Source of the DNA: Asterias rubens
Lineage: Eukaryota; Echinodermata; Asteroidea; Forcipulatida; Asteriidae
DNA length: 64,000 nucleotides
Assembly (NCBI RefSeq): GCF_902459465.1
Contig: NC_047073.1
Location: forward strand, 9,983,036 to 10,047,035
Reading direction: 5' to 3'
In this document: positions 11,457 through 22,134 of the stretch, piece after piece
Numbering within the stretch: the stretch's first letter is position 1
How the letters are laid out: every line of letters begins with the position of its first letter
Program-made: the position numbers and the translations under genes
The notes under the pieces: generated by a model
The model's input: the letters and a program-made list of their open reading frames with translations, nothing else
What the model was told of the DNA's origin: nothing
The model's database searches: none

Positions 11457-12228
11457 AATTAAAGGCAGTGGACACTATTGGAAATTACTCAAAATATTTA
11501 TTAGCATAAAACCTTTCTTGGTGACGAGTAATGGGGAGAGGTTGATGGTATAAAAGATTGTGAGAAACGGCTCCCTCTTAAAGGCAGTGGACACTAATGG
11601 TAATTGTCAAACAGTGGACACTAATGGTAATTGTCAAAGACCAGTCTTCTCACTTGGTGTACCTAAACATTATGCATAATATAACAACCCTGTGAAAATT
11701 TGAGCTCAATTGGTCGTCGAAGTTGGGAGATATGAATGAAATAAAAAACACCCTTGTCACACGAGGTTGTGTGCTTTCAGATGCTTGATTTCGAGACCTC
11801 AAATTCTTAACTTGGGGTCTCGAAATCAAATTTGTGGAAAATTACTTCTTTCTCAAAAACTACGTCACTTCAGAGGGAGCCATTTATCACAATGTTTTAT
11901 CTATCAACCTCTCCCCATTACTCGTTACCAAGTGAGGTTTTATGCTGATAATTATTTTGAGTAATTACCAATAGTATCCACTGCCTTTAAGTGCCATAGT
12001 TTTCGAGAAAGACGTAATTTTCCACGAATTTGATTTTGAGACCTCAAATTCTTAACTTGAGGTCTCGAAATCAACCATCTAAACGCACACAACTTCGTGT
12101 GACAAGGTTCGATGACCGATTGAGCTCAAATTTTCACAGGTTTGTTATTTTGTGCATACGTTCTGTTGAGATACACCAAGTGAGAGGACTGGTCTTTGAC
12201 AATTACCAATAGTGTCCACTGCCCTTAA
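11457..12228 (-). mobile_element. Family A element interrupted by another family A element
   Basis: Left part 11457-11577 ends at CGGCTCCCTC and the right part resumes at 11991 with GTGCCATAGTTTTCGAG, exactly the next sequence in intact copies. The insert 11578-11990 is itself bounded by TTAA. The outer copy ends with TTAA at 12225-12228. Confidence 0.85.
11578..11990 (+). mobile_element. Family A element nested in another family A copy
   Basis: TTAA at 11578-11581 and 11987-11990. Its left end contains CAGTGGACACTAATGGTAAT twice in a row (11586 and 11613). Confidence 0.85.
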
Positions 12229-12480
12229 AAGAAGTCATGACTTTTAGATCTCATGATTATGAACTAACATCAGTCGTAATTTTAACTTCGTGTGCCTTCA
12301 CACTCAGACCTAAAGTCTCACTCAGATTCAAAACATTACTTTAGTGAGAACTTATCTCTTTCTCAAAATCTATGTTACTTCAGAGGGAGCCTTTTCTCAA
12401 AATGTTTTATTCGAACAACAGCTCTTCATTGCTCTTTACCAAGTAAGTCGTTATGATAATTATTAATTACCAAAACGAGT
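12229..12480 (+). mobile_element. Diverged family A fragment
   Basis: Keeps CTACGTCACTTCAGAGGGAG-like and AATGTTTTAT..CAACAGCTC blocks; ends are not clear. Confidence 0.55.
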
Positions 12481-12747
12481 AAACAAACGTGTAACAATTA
12501 TTTCAGTAGGCTGACATATTAGTATCTGTGAGCAGCGGGAAGTTCTTTCCGTTTTTCTTCGCTCTTGACGGACAAAATAAGCGAAAATTTTACAAAGATA
12601 TGTTTTAATGTCCACAAAAGGCAACCAAAGGACTGTCGACCTCTGCTCTGTGGAATAAGGCAGACGAGTAATATTTTGCACCGTTGAGTAACTCGAGTTC
12701 TGATGGAAGGCGAGGCTAGTTCTATCACCGTGACGTGTTGCCAATGC

Positions 12748-13128
12748 TTAAAGCACTGGTCATAAAAATTATTGGTAATAATTTGTACTCAAAATAGTTG
12801 TTGGCATAAAAACATGGGTCACATGCAAGCAACGAAGAGCTGTTATAATAGTATAACACATTGTGAGAAGCGATTCTCTCTGAAGTAACGTAGTTTTTTT
12901 TAGAAAGAGTTAATAATAAAATACTTCAGGCCTGAAGCCTTTTATAATAATTCATCTGACTGAAAGCACACACATAATATTGCGCTACAACGGCGCTTTC
13001 CTGTCATTACTCTCATGCAACTTCTATTGAGTCAAAATGTTCGTAGATGTGTTGTTTTATGCATGTTGGATACACCGAAGTGAGAATACTGGCCTTTGAC
13101 AATTAAAAAATGTTTACAGTGCCTTTAA
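12748..13128 (-). mobile_element. Diverged family A element
   Basis: TTAA at 12748-12751 and 13125-13128. The second TTAA is shared with the next copy. Confidence 0.75.
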
Positions 13129-13490
13129 AGGCAGTGGACACTATTGGTAATTACTCAAAACAATTATTAACATTAAACCTCACTTGGTAAAGAGTAATGG
13201 GGAGAGGTTGGCAGTATAAAACATTGTGAGAAACAATTTCGAGATAGAAGTTATTTTCTACGAATTTGATTTCGACACCTCAAGTTTAGAACTTGAGGTC
13301 TCGAAATCAACCATCTAAACGCACACAACTTCGTGTGACAAGGGTGTTTTTTCTTTCCTTATTATCTCGCAACTTCGATGACCGATTGAGCTCAAGTTTT
13401 CACAGGTTAGTTATTTCTTGCATAAATTTGAGATACACCAACTGTTAAGGCTAGTCTTTGACAATTATCAATAGTGTCCACTGCCTTTAA
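13125..13490 (-). mobile_element. Family A element abutting the previous copy
   Basis: Begins TTAAAGGCAGTGGACAC, ends GTCCACTGCCTTTAA. Central palindrome around 13275-13310. Confidence 0.85.
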
Positions 13491-13689
13491 TCAAATAATG
13501 TGAAGTTACTGAAACGTATAATGCCATTGCTCCTCTCATGTCGATCGATAAATGGTGGCTATCCATTCCCTCTACAAGCATAATAAAAACACAATGTTTG
13601 AAAATGTGACATGAAACGAACGCGCACAATATTGATAACTTGTACAAATTATTAGTCTTAATTATAATTATACAAATTATAACGATAAA

Positions 13690-13800
13690 GAGGGAGTCGT
13701 TTCTCACAATGTTTTATACTGCACGCTGTAAACTCTTGGTAAAGGTCAGCTGTTATACTAACAAATTTGTTATGAGTAATTACCATTAGCGTCTAGTGCG
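13690..13800 (+). mobile_element. Family A fragment
   Basis: Retains GGGAGTCGTTTCTCACAATG to GAGTAATTACCATTAG, the right third of the element. Confidence 0.6.
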
Positions 13801-14632
13801 CTATTGTATAAATTATAATAAAAAAATCATTGACTTTTGTAATTGGCGGTATTTTAATTAGTGGGGAGAGCACTATCTTTTTTAGAAACGAAACTGTGTG
13901 AACACATCTGTTGCCTTTAAAATAAACAACCCCATCCTAACTGCAATACAAACATGCTACCATGGCAACCAGTTGGCGTAAAAAATAAACAATGCAAAAT
14001 TGGCAATTAAGCATGATATTTTTTAACCTTAAACAAAAGTAGGGCTGGTTTAACAAGGGCAAGGGCTGACCAACATGTACACATGGTGAAGGCTTCGAAA
14101 TACATTTCAGGTTCAATTTATTCACAAAGTTTGGATTATTTGTTCCAAAGGGCACCACTCGGAAAGTGGGAATAATATATCTCCTGCAGCATGGAGCATG
14201 AGTGAAAATAATTCCCTGGTAGTTTCCTTTCCTCAATCAACTACATTATCTCCTGCAGTATAGGCCTATTAAGTTATAGATTTTTTTACATTTTTAATTA
14301 TGGCTTTTTATTATTGCCATTTTAAATTCAATGTCTGTGTTTTTTAAGTTACATTATTATGTGTGTATTTTGGGGTTTTTCTTTCCAATGAAAAAGGATT
14401 TGGAACTGCTAACTTGAGTTACATTGTATGTGAATGTTTAGGCCCGCAAGCATTTTAAATTGAATCACAGATGGCAAATAAATTATGGACAAAAAAGTGA
14501 ATCTCACTCGCAAAGTCGTCGTAGAGATGCCGAAATTCCACTTTGTGAGGAAGAGTAACTATAGCTACAAGTCTACATGTGTTAAAGTGCGGAATATCCT
14601 ACGAATGCAAATAATATTTCTGCCCCTCAAAA
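13801..14632. other. Intergenic DNA, nothing recognised
   Basis: AT-rich. Short frames on both strands lack splice context or recognisable domains. Confidence 0.4.
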
Positions 14633-14836
14633 AAAAAAAAAAAAAAACATCTCTGAGACCAGCCATGACCAGCCGTCGATTTCACCAAACTCTTCCTAAC
14701 TTAGGATTAATCTTAGGACGAGTTAGGTTCCGTATCCACAGACGTTAGGACGCATTGAACCCATCCATAGTTAGGACGAGTTACTCGCCCTAAATCGGCT
14801 GCAGGTCTCAGAGGTGTTTTTTAGTTTTTGAGGGGA
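14633..14836. mobile_element. Foldback element with A/T-tract arms
   Basis: CCCCTCAA followed by an A tract and CATCTCTGAGACC on the left pairs with GGTCTCAGAG, a T tract and TTGAGGGG on the right. The inside has repeated TTAGGACGAGTTA blocks. Confidence 0.75.
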
Positions 14837-14992
14837 AGTGAACAACTTGCGTTCATAGGGTGGGAGTTGGCGGTCAGGTCCTGACCCAAACCCCCTTTTT
14901 TGAACCCCCTTTTTTGTTTTGGTGGACTGGCTCAGTTTAGAACATCAATTATTGACTCCCCCCCCCCGGCCATTACACTTTGTAGATTTTAC

Positions 14993-15352
14993 TTAAAGGC
15001 AGTGCACACTAATGGTAGTTACTCAACATTATTATTAGCATAAAACCTCACTTGGTAACGAGTAATGGGGAGAGGCTGACAGTCAAAAACATTGTGAGAA
15101 ACGGCTCCCTCTGAAGTGACATGGTTTTCGAGAAAGAAGTAATTTTCCACGAATTTGATTTCGAGACCTCACATTTAGAATTTGAGGTCTCGAAATCAAC
15201 CATCTATAACGCACACAACTTCGTGTGACAAGGGTATTTTTTCTTTCATTATTATCTCTCAACTTCGACGACCAAATTGAGCTAATATGTTGAGATACAA
15301 CAAGTGGGAACACTGGTCTTTGACAATAACCAATAGTGTACAGGGTCTTTAA
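14993..15352 (-). mobile_element. Family A element
   Basis: TTAA at 14993-14996 and 15349-15352; central palindrome near 15158-15200. Confidence 0.85.
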
Positions 15353-15400
15353 CTAGTCGTTGGATGATTCAATAATTGGTACCCATCTCCCTAGAGGGTT

Positions 15401-15730
15401 TTAAAGCCATTGGACACTTTCGGTAAACAGTATTGTCCAAGGCCCACACTTCGTGTATCACAACTTGTATATAAACAAACAAACCTGTGAAAATTTAGGC
15501 TCAGTCTGGAGAAAATTACGGGAAATCCCACCCTTGTTTCCGCACGTTTCGCCGTGTCATGACATGAGTTTAAAATAAATCCGTAATTCTCGATATCGAA
15601 CAAAAGTAAAGCATTTCATGGAATAATTTTTCAAGAGAAGTCTTTCACCATTACCTTCTGTTAACCCTGTAAATTATTTGTAAATCTGTGAACTTTTTTT
15701 GTCTGTACCGAAAGTGTCCAATGGCTTTAA
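15401..15730 (+). mobile_element. Family B element
   Basis: TTAAAGCCATTGGACAC at the left and GTCCAATGGCTTTAA at the right (TTAA 15401-15404 and 15727-15730). A second copy is at 19840-20213. Confidence 0.85.
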
Positions 15731-15844
15731 GCAGCTCTATGAAAGTTAATCTTTGGAACTACGAGGCTAAACCAATCTCAATTAACATGGGGTTACAAAT
15801 AAAAATAAAAAAATCAAAGAGTTTGCGGAAGCGACAGAATAATC

Positions 15845-16063
15845 AGGGCCCATGTTCATAGAGCTGCTTAGCACAAAAATTTGCTTAGCATGAAATTTCT
15901 TCCTTGATAAAACAGGATAACCAACTTAATTTCCATTCGTTGCATATTGATTGTTACTGAAAATCATGTGAAATTATTATGGTTGGTAATCCTGTTTTTA
16001 TCGAGGCAGAAATTTCATGCTAAGCAAATATGTGTGCTTAGCAGCTCTATGAAATTAAGCCCT
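15845..16063. mobile_element. Family D foldback element
   Basis: AGAGCTGCTTAGCAC on the left pairs with GTGCTTAGCAGCTCT on the right; inner arms GAAATTTCTTCC/GGCAGAAATTTC and CAGGATAACCAAC/GTTGGTAATCCTG also pair. Confidence 0.8.
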
Positions 16064-16554
16064 TGTAGAATTAAAAGGAAATGAGTCAAGAAACTTCACT
16101 ACTCTCTGTTTTAATAAAATGAATCATATTTTAAGCTCACTTGAGGAACCTGCAATAAACTATTTCTACATACTAAGTCTTCTCATCCCAATCTCCAACA
16201 ATTTCACCATATACATCATAAATAAAAATCATTTAAAATTCATCTATTGTCAAATAAGATTAATAAAATACATGTACATTGTATACAAATTTCTTGCTTA
16301 AAATAAAGAAAAAAATTAAAGATGTTTCTTTCAAATTGCAATACTCTGAGTCCACCTGTACATAGAAAAATATATCAGCTAAAATAAATGAACTGTTTTT
16401 ATCATTCTTATTGAAACAAACAAAATCCAAAATAGACCTCACTCCTCTGTCCCTATGAAAAAAATTTAAAAAATGTAGACAAAATTGGCACCATACAATA
16501 TACTACACAACATCCTTGCAAACTGATAGGAAGACTGTAGGTCAAAACGGTATA
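16064..16554. other. AT-rich intergenic DNA, nothing recognised
   Basis: Very AT-rich with overlapping short frames on both strands and no coding signal. Confidence 0.4.
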
Positions 16555-16688
16555 GATAGTTTGTTTAGATGATCTTCCCTTGAAAGGGAACTTGGCAAAC
16601 TCCCATAAAATGGGATATAAACACCAAGCTGGCAACAACCAATCTCTCTCATAATACATCCATTGGTTTAGCATCTATAATTATGAAT
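16555..16688 (-). repeat. Dispersed repeat shared with 27900-28010 and 28335-28410
   Basis: Contains, in reverse, the block GTTGCCAGCTTGGTGTTTAT plus GAGTTCCCTTG found twice near 28 kb on the other strand. Confidence 0.7.
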
Positions 16689-16907
16689 GGACCCTTCCCA
16701 TGAAATATGCTAAATACATTCACGCATGCGTACAGACCCTGTTGGTTGGCAAACACCATAGAGTTGTGCACTTAGCAGACGCGCAATCGCGTCTGCGTCA
16801 CGCACCCATTAGCCGTGTACAAAACAGCGCGATGTTCCCTCATTTTGCCAACCAAAACGTTAGTGCGCACGCGCTATGTGCAATTTACATATTTCATGGG
16901 AAGGGTC
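16689..16907. mobile_element. Foldback element with ends GGACCCTTCCCATGAAAT
   Basis: Left GGACCCTTCCCATGAAATATG region pairs with the right CATATTTCATGGGAAGGGTC region; inner arms TTGGTTGGCAAA/TTTGCCAACCAA and GACGCG repeats also pair. Confidence 0.85.
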
Positions 16908-16974
16908 TATTGCACAAATCGAGAAATTCGGATTCAGTTACTAGATGACAATACTTATTCTTATCATTGTGAAA

Positions 16975-17060
16975 TCAGCGGGTAGCTGGGTAAGATTCGA
17001 ACCCACAACTTGTGATTGCAAGTCCTGCAATTTAAGAACTGGACCAAGTTGACCACAATC
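16975..17060 (-). mobile_element. tRNA-derived SINE head
   Basis: Box B-like GGTTCGAA (reverse) and box A-like segment, close match to 27738-27815 on the other strand. Acceptor-stem pairing is absent, so it is not a functional tRNA. Confidence 0.6.
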
Positions 17061-17084
17061 GGGATTTATACACAGCAGGGCACA

Positions 17085-17250
17085 ATTTCATAAAGTTGTT
17101 GGGCATAAAATACTCCTAGACAAATTTCTTTGCTTAGCAACAATTGAGTAGGGCACCATCAGCCACAACAATCAATGCAAACTTAATGTAATTTGGGCTT
17201 GTAACCTGATTCTGCTAAGCAATACTTTCCTGTGTTTTGCAAGTTTTTGT
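17085..17250. mobile_element. Partial family D element
   Basis: Starts GGGCACAATTTCATAAAG and keeps the TTGCTTAGCA and TAACCTGATTCTGCTAAGCA blocks; the right end is missing. Confidence 0.55.
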
Positions 17251-17260
17251 ACTTACATGC

Positions 17261-17608
17261 TTAAAGGCAGTGGACACTATTGGTAGTTACTCAAAATAAC
17301 TATTAGCATAAAACCTTTCTTGGTGACGAGTAATGGAGAGATGTTGATGGTATAAAACATTGTGAGAAACGGCTCCCTCTGAAGTGCCATAGTTTTGGAG
17401 AAAGAAGTAATTTTCCACGAACTTGATTTCGAGACCTCAGATTTAGAACTTGAGGTCTCGAAATCAAGGCAATTTCGAGGCATATTTGAGTAGATCATTG
17501 TATTCTACTTTTACAATATCTTTCTAACCATATGCATTTTATAACAAACGGTTACAAGACGCTTTTCAAAGACCAACTCGACCGATCCAAGGCAACGTGT
17601 TCCTTTAA
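17261..17608. mobile_element. Chimeric element: family A left half joined to family C right half
   Basis: 17261-17466 is family A up to and including the central palindrome; from 17467 the sequence is family C (CTTTTCAAAGACCAACTCG, GATCCAAGGCAACGTG). TTAA lies at both outer borders (17261-17264 and 17605-17608). Confidence 0.85.
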
Positions 17609-17850
17609 AAACTCAATATTGAGTATATTCCACTTCCATTCTACTTCGCCTCATTTAAGGAAATGAAAATATTCTCACTATTGGGCAAAAACATCCCTTT
17701 GTGTGACAGTCCCAGACCCAATTTTGATTCTCAATAATAAAAACTCAATATTGAGTATATTCCACTTCCATTCTACTTCTCCTCATCTAATGAAATGAAA
17801 ATATTCTCACAATTCAGCGAAAACATCCCTTTGTCTGACAGAGGCCCAAT
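17607..17850 (+). repeat. Tandem duplication, period 133 bp
   Basis: AAAACTCAATATTGAGTATA starts at 17607 and again at 17740; about 115 bp of each unit match closely. Confidence 0.85.
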
Positions 17851-17994
17851 TTAAATTTTAAATTTTCTTTATTATTATTGATGTAAAATTTGCAATTAAA
17901 ACCCCTACAGCACTGCACCATTGATTCTAACCTTTTAAGGGTTAGTTAAACTGGGCCAAGGTCCCAAAGAGTAGCTACTCTAGCACAAGACACA

Positions 17995-18070
17995 TCTCAG
18001 TAGCCCAGTGGTTTCTTTCCCTGCCCTTTCACTTCTGTGGACCACCGGTTCGATTCCCACCTCAGTCCTA
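17995..18070 (+). mobile_element. tRNA-like SINE fragment
   Basis: AGCCCAGTGGTTTC resembles box A and CCGGTTCGATTCCC box B, about 45 bp apart. No acceptor stem. Confidence 0.45.
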
Positions 18071-18073
18071 AGC

Positions 18074-18457
18074 TTAAACACATTGTACACTATTGGTTAT
18101 TGTCAAAGACCAGTCTTTCCACTTGGTATATCTCAACATATGCATAAAATAACAAACCTGTGAAAATTTGAACTCAACCGGTCGTCAAAGTTTAGAGATA
18201 ATAATGAAAGAAAAAACACCCTTGTCATACGAAGTTGTGCTTTCAAATGCTTGATTTCGAGACCTTTAAATTCTAAATCTGAGGTCTTAAAATCAAATTC
18301 ATGAAAAATTACTTCTTTCTCAAAAACTTTGTACTTCAGAGGAAGCCATTTCTCACAGTGTTTTATACTATCAACAGCTCCCCATTACTCTTTACCAAGT
18401 AAGGTTTTGTGATAATAATTGTTTTGAGTAATTACCAATAGTGTCCACTGCCTTTAA
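18074..18457 (+). mobile_element. Family A element
   Basis: TTAA at 18074-18077 and 18454-18457, with all internal blocks in order. Confidence 0.85.
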
Positions 18458-18485
18458 CATGTGGCTTACATTTTCAGTTCATACC

Positions 18486-18712
18486 AGGGCCCAATTTCAT
18501 GGCTCTGCTTACTGTAAGCAAGGAGTCGGCGCTTACAGAAGCAGGGAATTCTGTTTACGGCAAGCCTATTTCACGGGTTAGTGGCGAATTTTGGCTTCTG
18601 CGCGTGCGTACTCCACTATACTAGGCATTCTACGCTTACAAGGCTAGCGCAGAAATTCGGCGCTTGCACGTAAGCGGGGAATCGTGATCTTAAGCGCAGA
18701 ATGATTGCATGG
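18486..18712. mobile_element. Family F foldback element
   Basis: AGGGCCCAATTTCATGGCTC start, TTACAGAAGCAGGGAATTCT and ATTCTACGCTTACAAGGC blocks as at 52217-52466 (opposite strand). Confidence 0.75.
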
Positions 18713-19280
18713 GTTTTTCCCCCTACGTCTAAAACTAAGAATTTATCTTGTTTCCTATTCATCAGGATATTGTCGCTAATCGTTTTGTTGGATGTTTAAT
18801 AAAATATATAAACAAATTAAAAATCAAAACAATTAAAAGCCTTTTCATACAATATTCAAGCGGGCACCATTCATACACATTTAACATCACATTACTATGT
18901 GGCTGGTAATCTGATTGTCTTAAAGCGAAACAAGGGTCAATTCAAGCCAATAGCACTATGCACTAAACGATGTCACTTTTGCTTAAAATACCCGGCTGAC
19001 AGAAAAACATGCCACGCCACCTATGAGACCACTGCGTCATTGAGCAAGTTTGAGTGTGCACAATGGTTAACTAAAGGTTGACCATTTTGACTCGAACCCA
19101 TGCTGGTCGATCATTGGTTGACTACTGTGGTCGACCATTTGGAACCAGCCTCGAGCCCATGGTTTCTTCACTGGTCCCAACAGCACGTTCCATTCTACCA
19201 TGTGTAAAGCGCATAGTGGAACAAGTGACATTATAGCGAAAAGGCATAAGATTGACTAGACTTCCAAATGAGTGGTTCGA

Positions 19281-19554
19281 GTGAGTGCATCACTGCGCAT
19301 GTACGTTGCTGGTCAGTAGTCAACCACGGGTCGACTAAATGTGCCCACTCTAACTTGCTCATTGACACGCCAAACTGCACTAGTTTAGTTAGTCGGGTGT
19401 TAACATACATCGTAAGCGCAGAATGAGTGAGTGCATCACTGCGCATGTACGTTGCTGGTCAGTAGTCAACCACGGGTCGACTAAATGTGCCCACTCTAGC
19501 TTGCTCATTGACACGCCAAACTGCACTAGTTTAGTTAGTCGGGTGTTAACATAC
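19281..19554 (+). repeat. Tandem duplication, period 146 bp
   Basis: GTGAGTGCATCACTGCGCAT starts at 19281 and 19427; about 128 bp are almost identical, so the event is recent. Confidence 0.9.
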
Positions 19555-19839
19555 AATTTGGAAATACTCACGCGTTAGCGAAATTTGGCAGTTTTGTGTG
19601 AGATTTACGTACTATGCTTCCCATGTTAGCATAAGTGCAGACTGCTACATTGTGTATTTGGCTACGGCTACGGCTACAGATACAGCAGATGGCAGCAATA
19701 ATATAGAAGAACACACCTTTTTAGCGATTCAGCTTTAGCAACTCTATAAGCCATCAATGCAGACACAAGGCCTCAGTCATTTCAATGGAATCAAATTCTC
19801 TGCCAAGTTGTTGTATTGTACTATAGGAAAAAGACCTGC

Positions 19840-20213
19840 TTAAAGCCATTGGACCCTTTTGGTAAACAGTATTGTCCAAGGCCCACACTTCATGTATCAC
19901 CACTTCTATATCAAATTACAAACCTGTGAAATTTTAAGCTCAATCGGTCATCGGAGTCGGGAGAAAATAACGGGAAAACCCACCCTTTTATCTGCGCGTT
20001 TCGCCGTGTCATGACATGTGTTCAAAATAAATCCGTAATTCTCGCTATCGAGAATTGATATTGTTTTACTGTTTTCTCAAAAAGTAAAGCATTTCATGGA
20101 ATAATATTTCAAGTAAAGTCTTTCACCATTACCTTCTGTAAACCCTGTAAGTTATTTGTAAATCTGTGAACTTTTATTTTTTTTTCTGTACCGAAAGGGT
20201 CCAATGGCTTTAA
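19840..20213 (+). mobile_element. Family B element
   Basis: TTAAAGCCATTGGACCC to GTCCAATGGCTTTAA with TTAA at 19840-19843 and 20210-20213. Confidence 0.85.
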
Positions 20214-20312
20214 GCATAAAAAGTTGCTAAGCACAACAAAATTATGCTTACCTCAGTCAATTCAATGGAATCAAATTCTTGTGCCAAGTTGTTGTATTGT
20301 AACGTAAAGACC

Positions 20313-20512
20313 AGGGCCCAATTTCATAGAGCTGCTTAAGCATAAAAGGTTGCTAAGCACAACAAAATTCTGCTTACCAGAATAAGGTTACAAGCCAAAC
20401 TGCCATGTCAAAATTACAAATTGTGACTGGTATCCTGCTCTTTTCTACTAAGCAAAAAAAGAAAACGTTAAGAAATATTTTCTGCTTAAGCAGCTCTATG
20501 GAATTGGGCCCA
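20313..20512. mobile_element. Family D foldback element
   Basis: AGGGCCCAATTTCATAGAGC on the left pairs with the right end GCTCTATGGAATTGGGCCC. Confidence 0.8.
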
Positions 20513-20636
20513 TGCACAATTCCACAGCATTGCTTTACAGGCATCAGTAGGTTTCAATGCTTGGGTGTGTGCACAATAGTGATGCGATCAAGCAAAACAT
20601 ATAGGAACCCCATTTTTTTTTTATCCAATCTATGCT

Positions 20637-21023
20637 TTAAAGGCAGTGGACACTATTGGTAATTGTCAAAGACTAGTCTTCACAGTTGGTGTATCTCAAC
20701 ATTTGCATAAGATAACAAACCTGTGGAAATTTGAGCTCAATGGGTCATCGCGCTTGCGAGAAAATAATGAAAGAAAAAAACACCCTTGCCACACGAAGTT
20801 GTGTGCATTTAGATGGTTGATTTCGAGACCTCAAGTTCTAAATCTGAGGTCTTGAAATCAAATACGTGGAAAATTACTTCTTTCTAAAAAACTATGGCAC
20901 TTCAGAGGGAGCCGTTTCTCACAATGTTTTATACCATCAACCTCTCCCAATTACTCGTCACCAAGAAAGGTTTTATGCTAATTATTATTTTGAGTAATTA
21001 CCAATAGTGTCCACTGCCTTTAA
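20637..21023 (+). mobile_element. Family A element
   Basis: TTAA at 20637-20640 and 21020-21023; intact ends. Confidence 0.85.
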
Positions 21024-21896
21024 TGCTGTGAAGGCCCATGTTGACACCAGTTTTTGGTTTAAAACTTGTGAAAGTAGAAACACCAAGAGCTGTGGGAGAA
21101 TGAAACTGAGATAAAGAGTTGCTTATTGAGAATACATTGACATATTTTTTTCAATGCTGTCGACAATGACAGCCTAGAAACCATCATGTCTCAAAAAACT
21201 GTAAAACGTAAATTATGTGTAAGTTTAAAACAGAGTAAAGTAAAACTTTTTAGGTTGGTGGGAAAAAATAAAAAATATATATAAAATAATTCAAGGAAAT
21301 AATCTGAACCATCATGTGGCTATGCATACTTGGGTGTTCAAGCATTCTCATTTCAGGATCCAAAAGCCCTTCAGGCGAAACCACACGTAGCTTTTGGTGG
21401 GGCTTGGATCGGTGTATTGTCCTCTGTGAGGAAGGAGTAGTACTAGAACTTTTCTAAGGGTACCACAGCAAATAGCACAGGGGACTACAGCCATTTTTGT
21501 GGGTGCCGTGGGTTATTTCGATGCCTTATACTCTTATATAGAGTCTGATCACAAAGCAATAATGAACCTTGGAGTCAGAAAGTGCTGTTTCAAATTCAAA
21601 ATATTAAAAACCTTTAGAAATAAAAATAAATGGTACTAAACTTGTGACTCACCAGCTGCTTAATACACACAAAATATCTTCTCTTTTACAAAGTTCCTTT
21701 TATGTTATAAAGGAACATTACAGAAATTTGGTAAGAAAAACTTGTCTAAGATCACAGATTTACATGGAACTAACACGGCCTAATGATGATGGTAGTAAAA
21801 AAAACATCCCTTAAATTATTTCTGTCTGAAATGTTATATTTGATGAAAAATAAATAAAACTTAATTCCCGTCTGAGGTTTACCGCTCAGTAAGCGT
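21024..21896. other. Region beyond the SLC35E1-like gene, nothing recognised
   Basis: AT-rich; no coding or clear repeat signal. It lies 3' of the transporter. Confidence 0.4.
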
Positions 21897-21902
21897 TTTA
21901 TT
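21897..21902 (-). promoter_or_regulatory. Candidate polyadenylation signal AATAAA for the SLC35E1-like gene
   Basis: AATAAA on the minus strand about 235 bp after the SLC35E1 stop codon. Position and strand fit. The hexamer is common in AT-rich DNA, so the call is weak. Confidence 0.35.
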
Positions 21903-22134
21903 TTTTGTAATCGATGTCATGCAAAAATGTGTAATCGGTGATTTTCTCATGACCCACGGCCCATATGACTGATCAATCTCAAATCTCAGGTTTTTCAAAT
22001 TATGTATATAGTGGATTACATAAAGTGCTTACACTGCCAGCAACTGTTTTGTTAGCAAAAACCAATTCTGTAATGTTCCTTAAAATAAACCACTTACTCC
22101 AGTTTCCAATTTCTTGAAGTAGTCATACAGAAAC

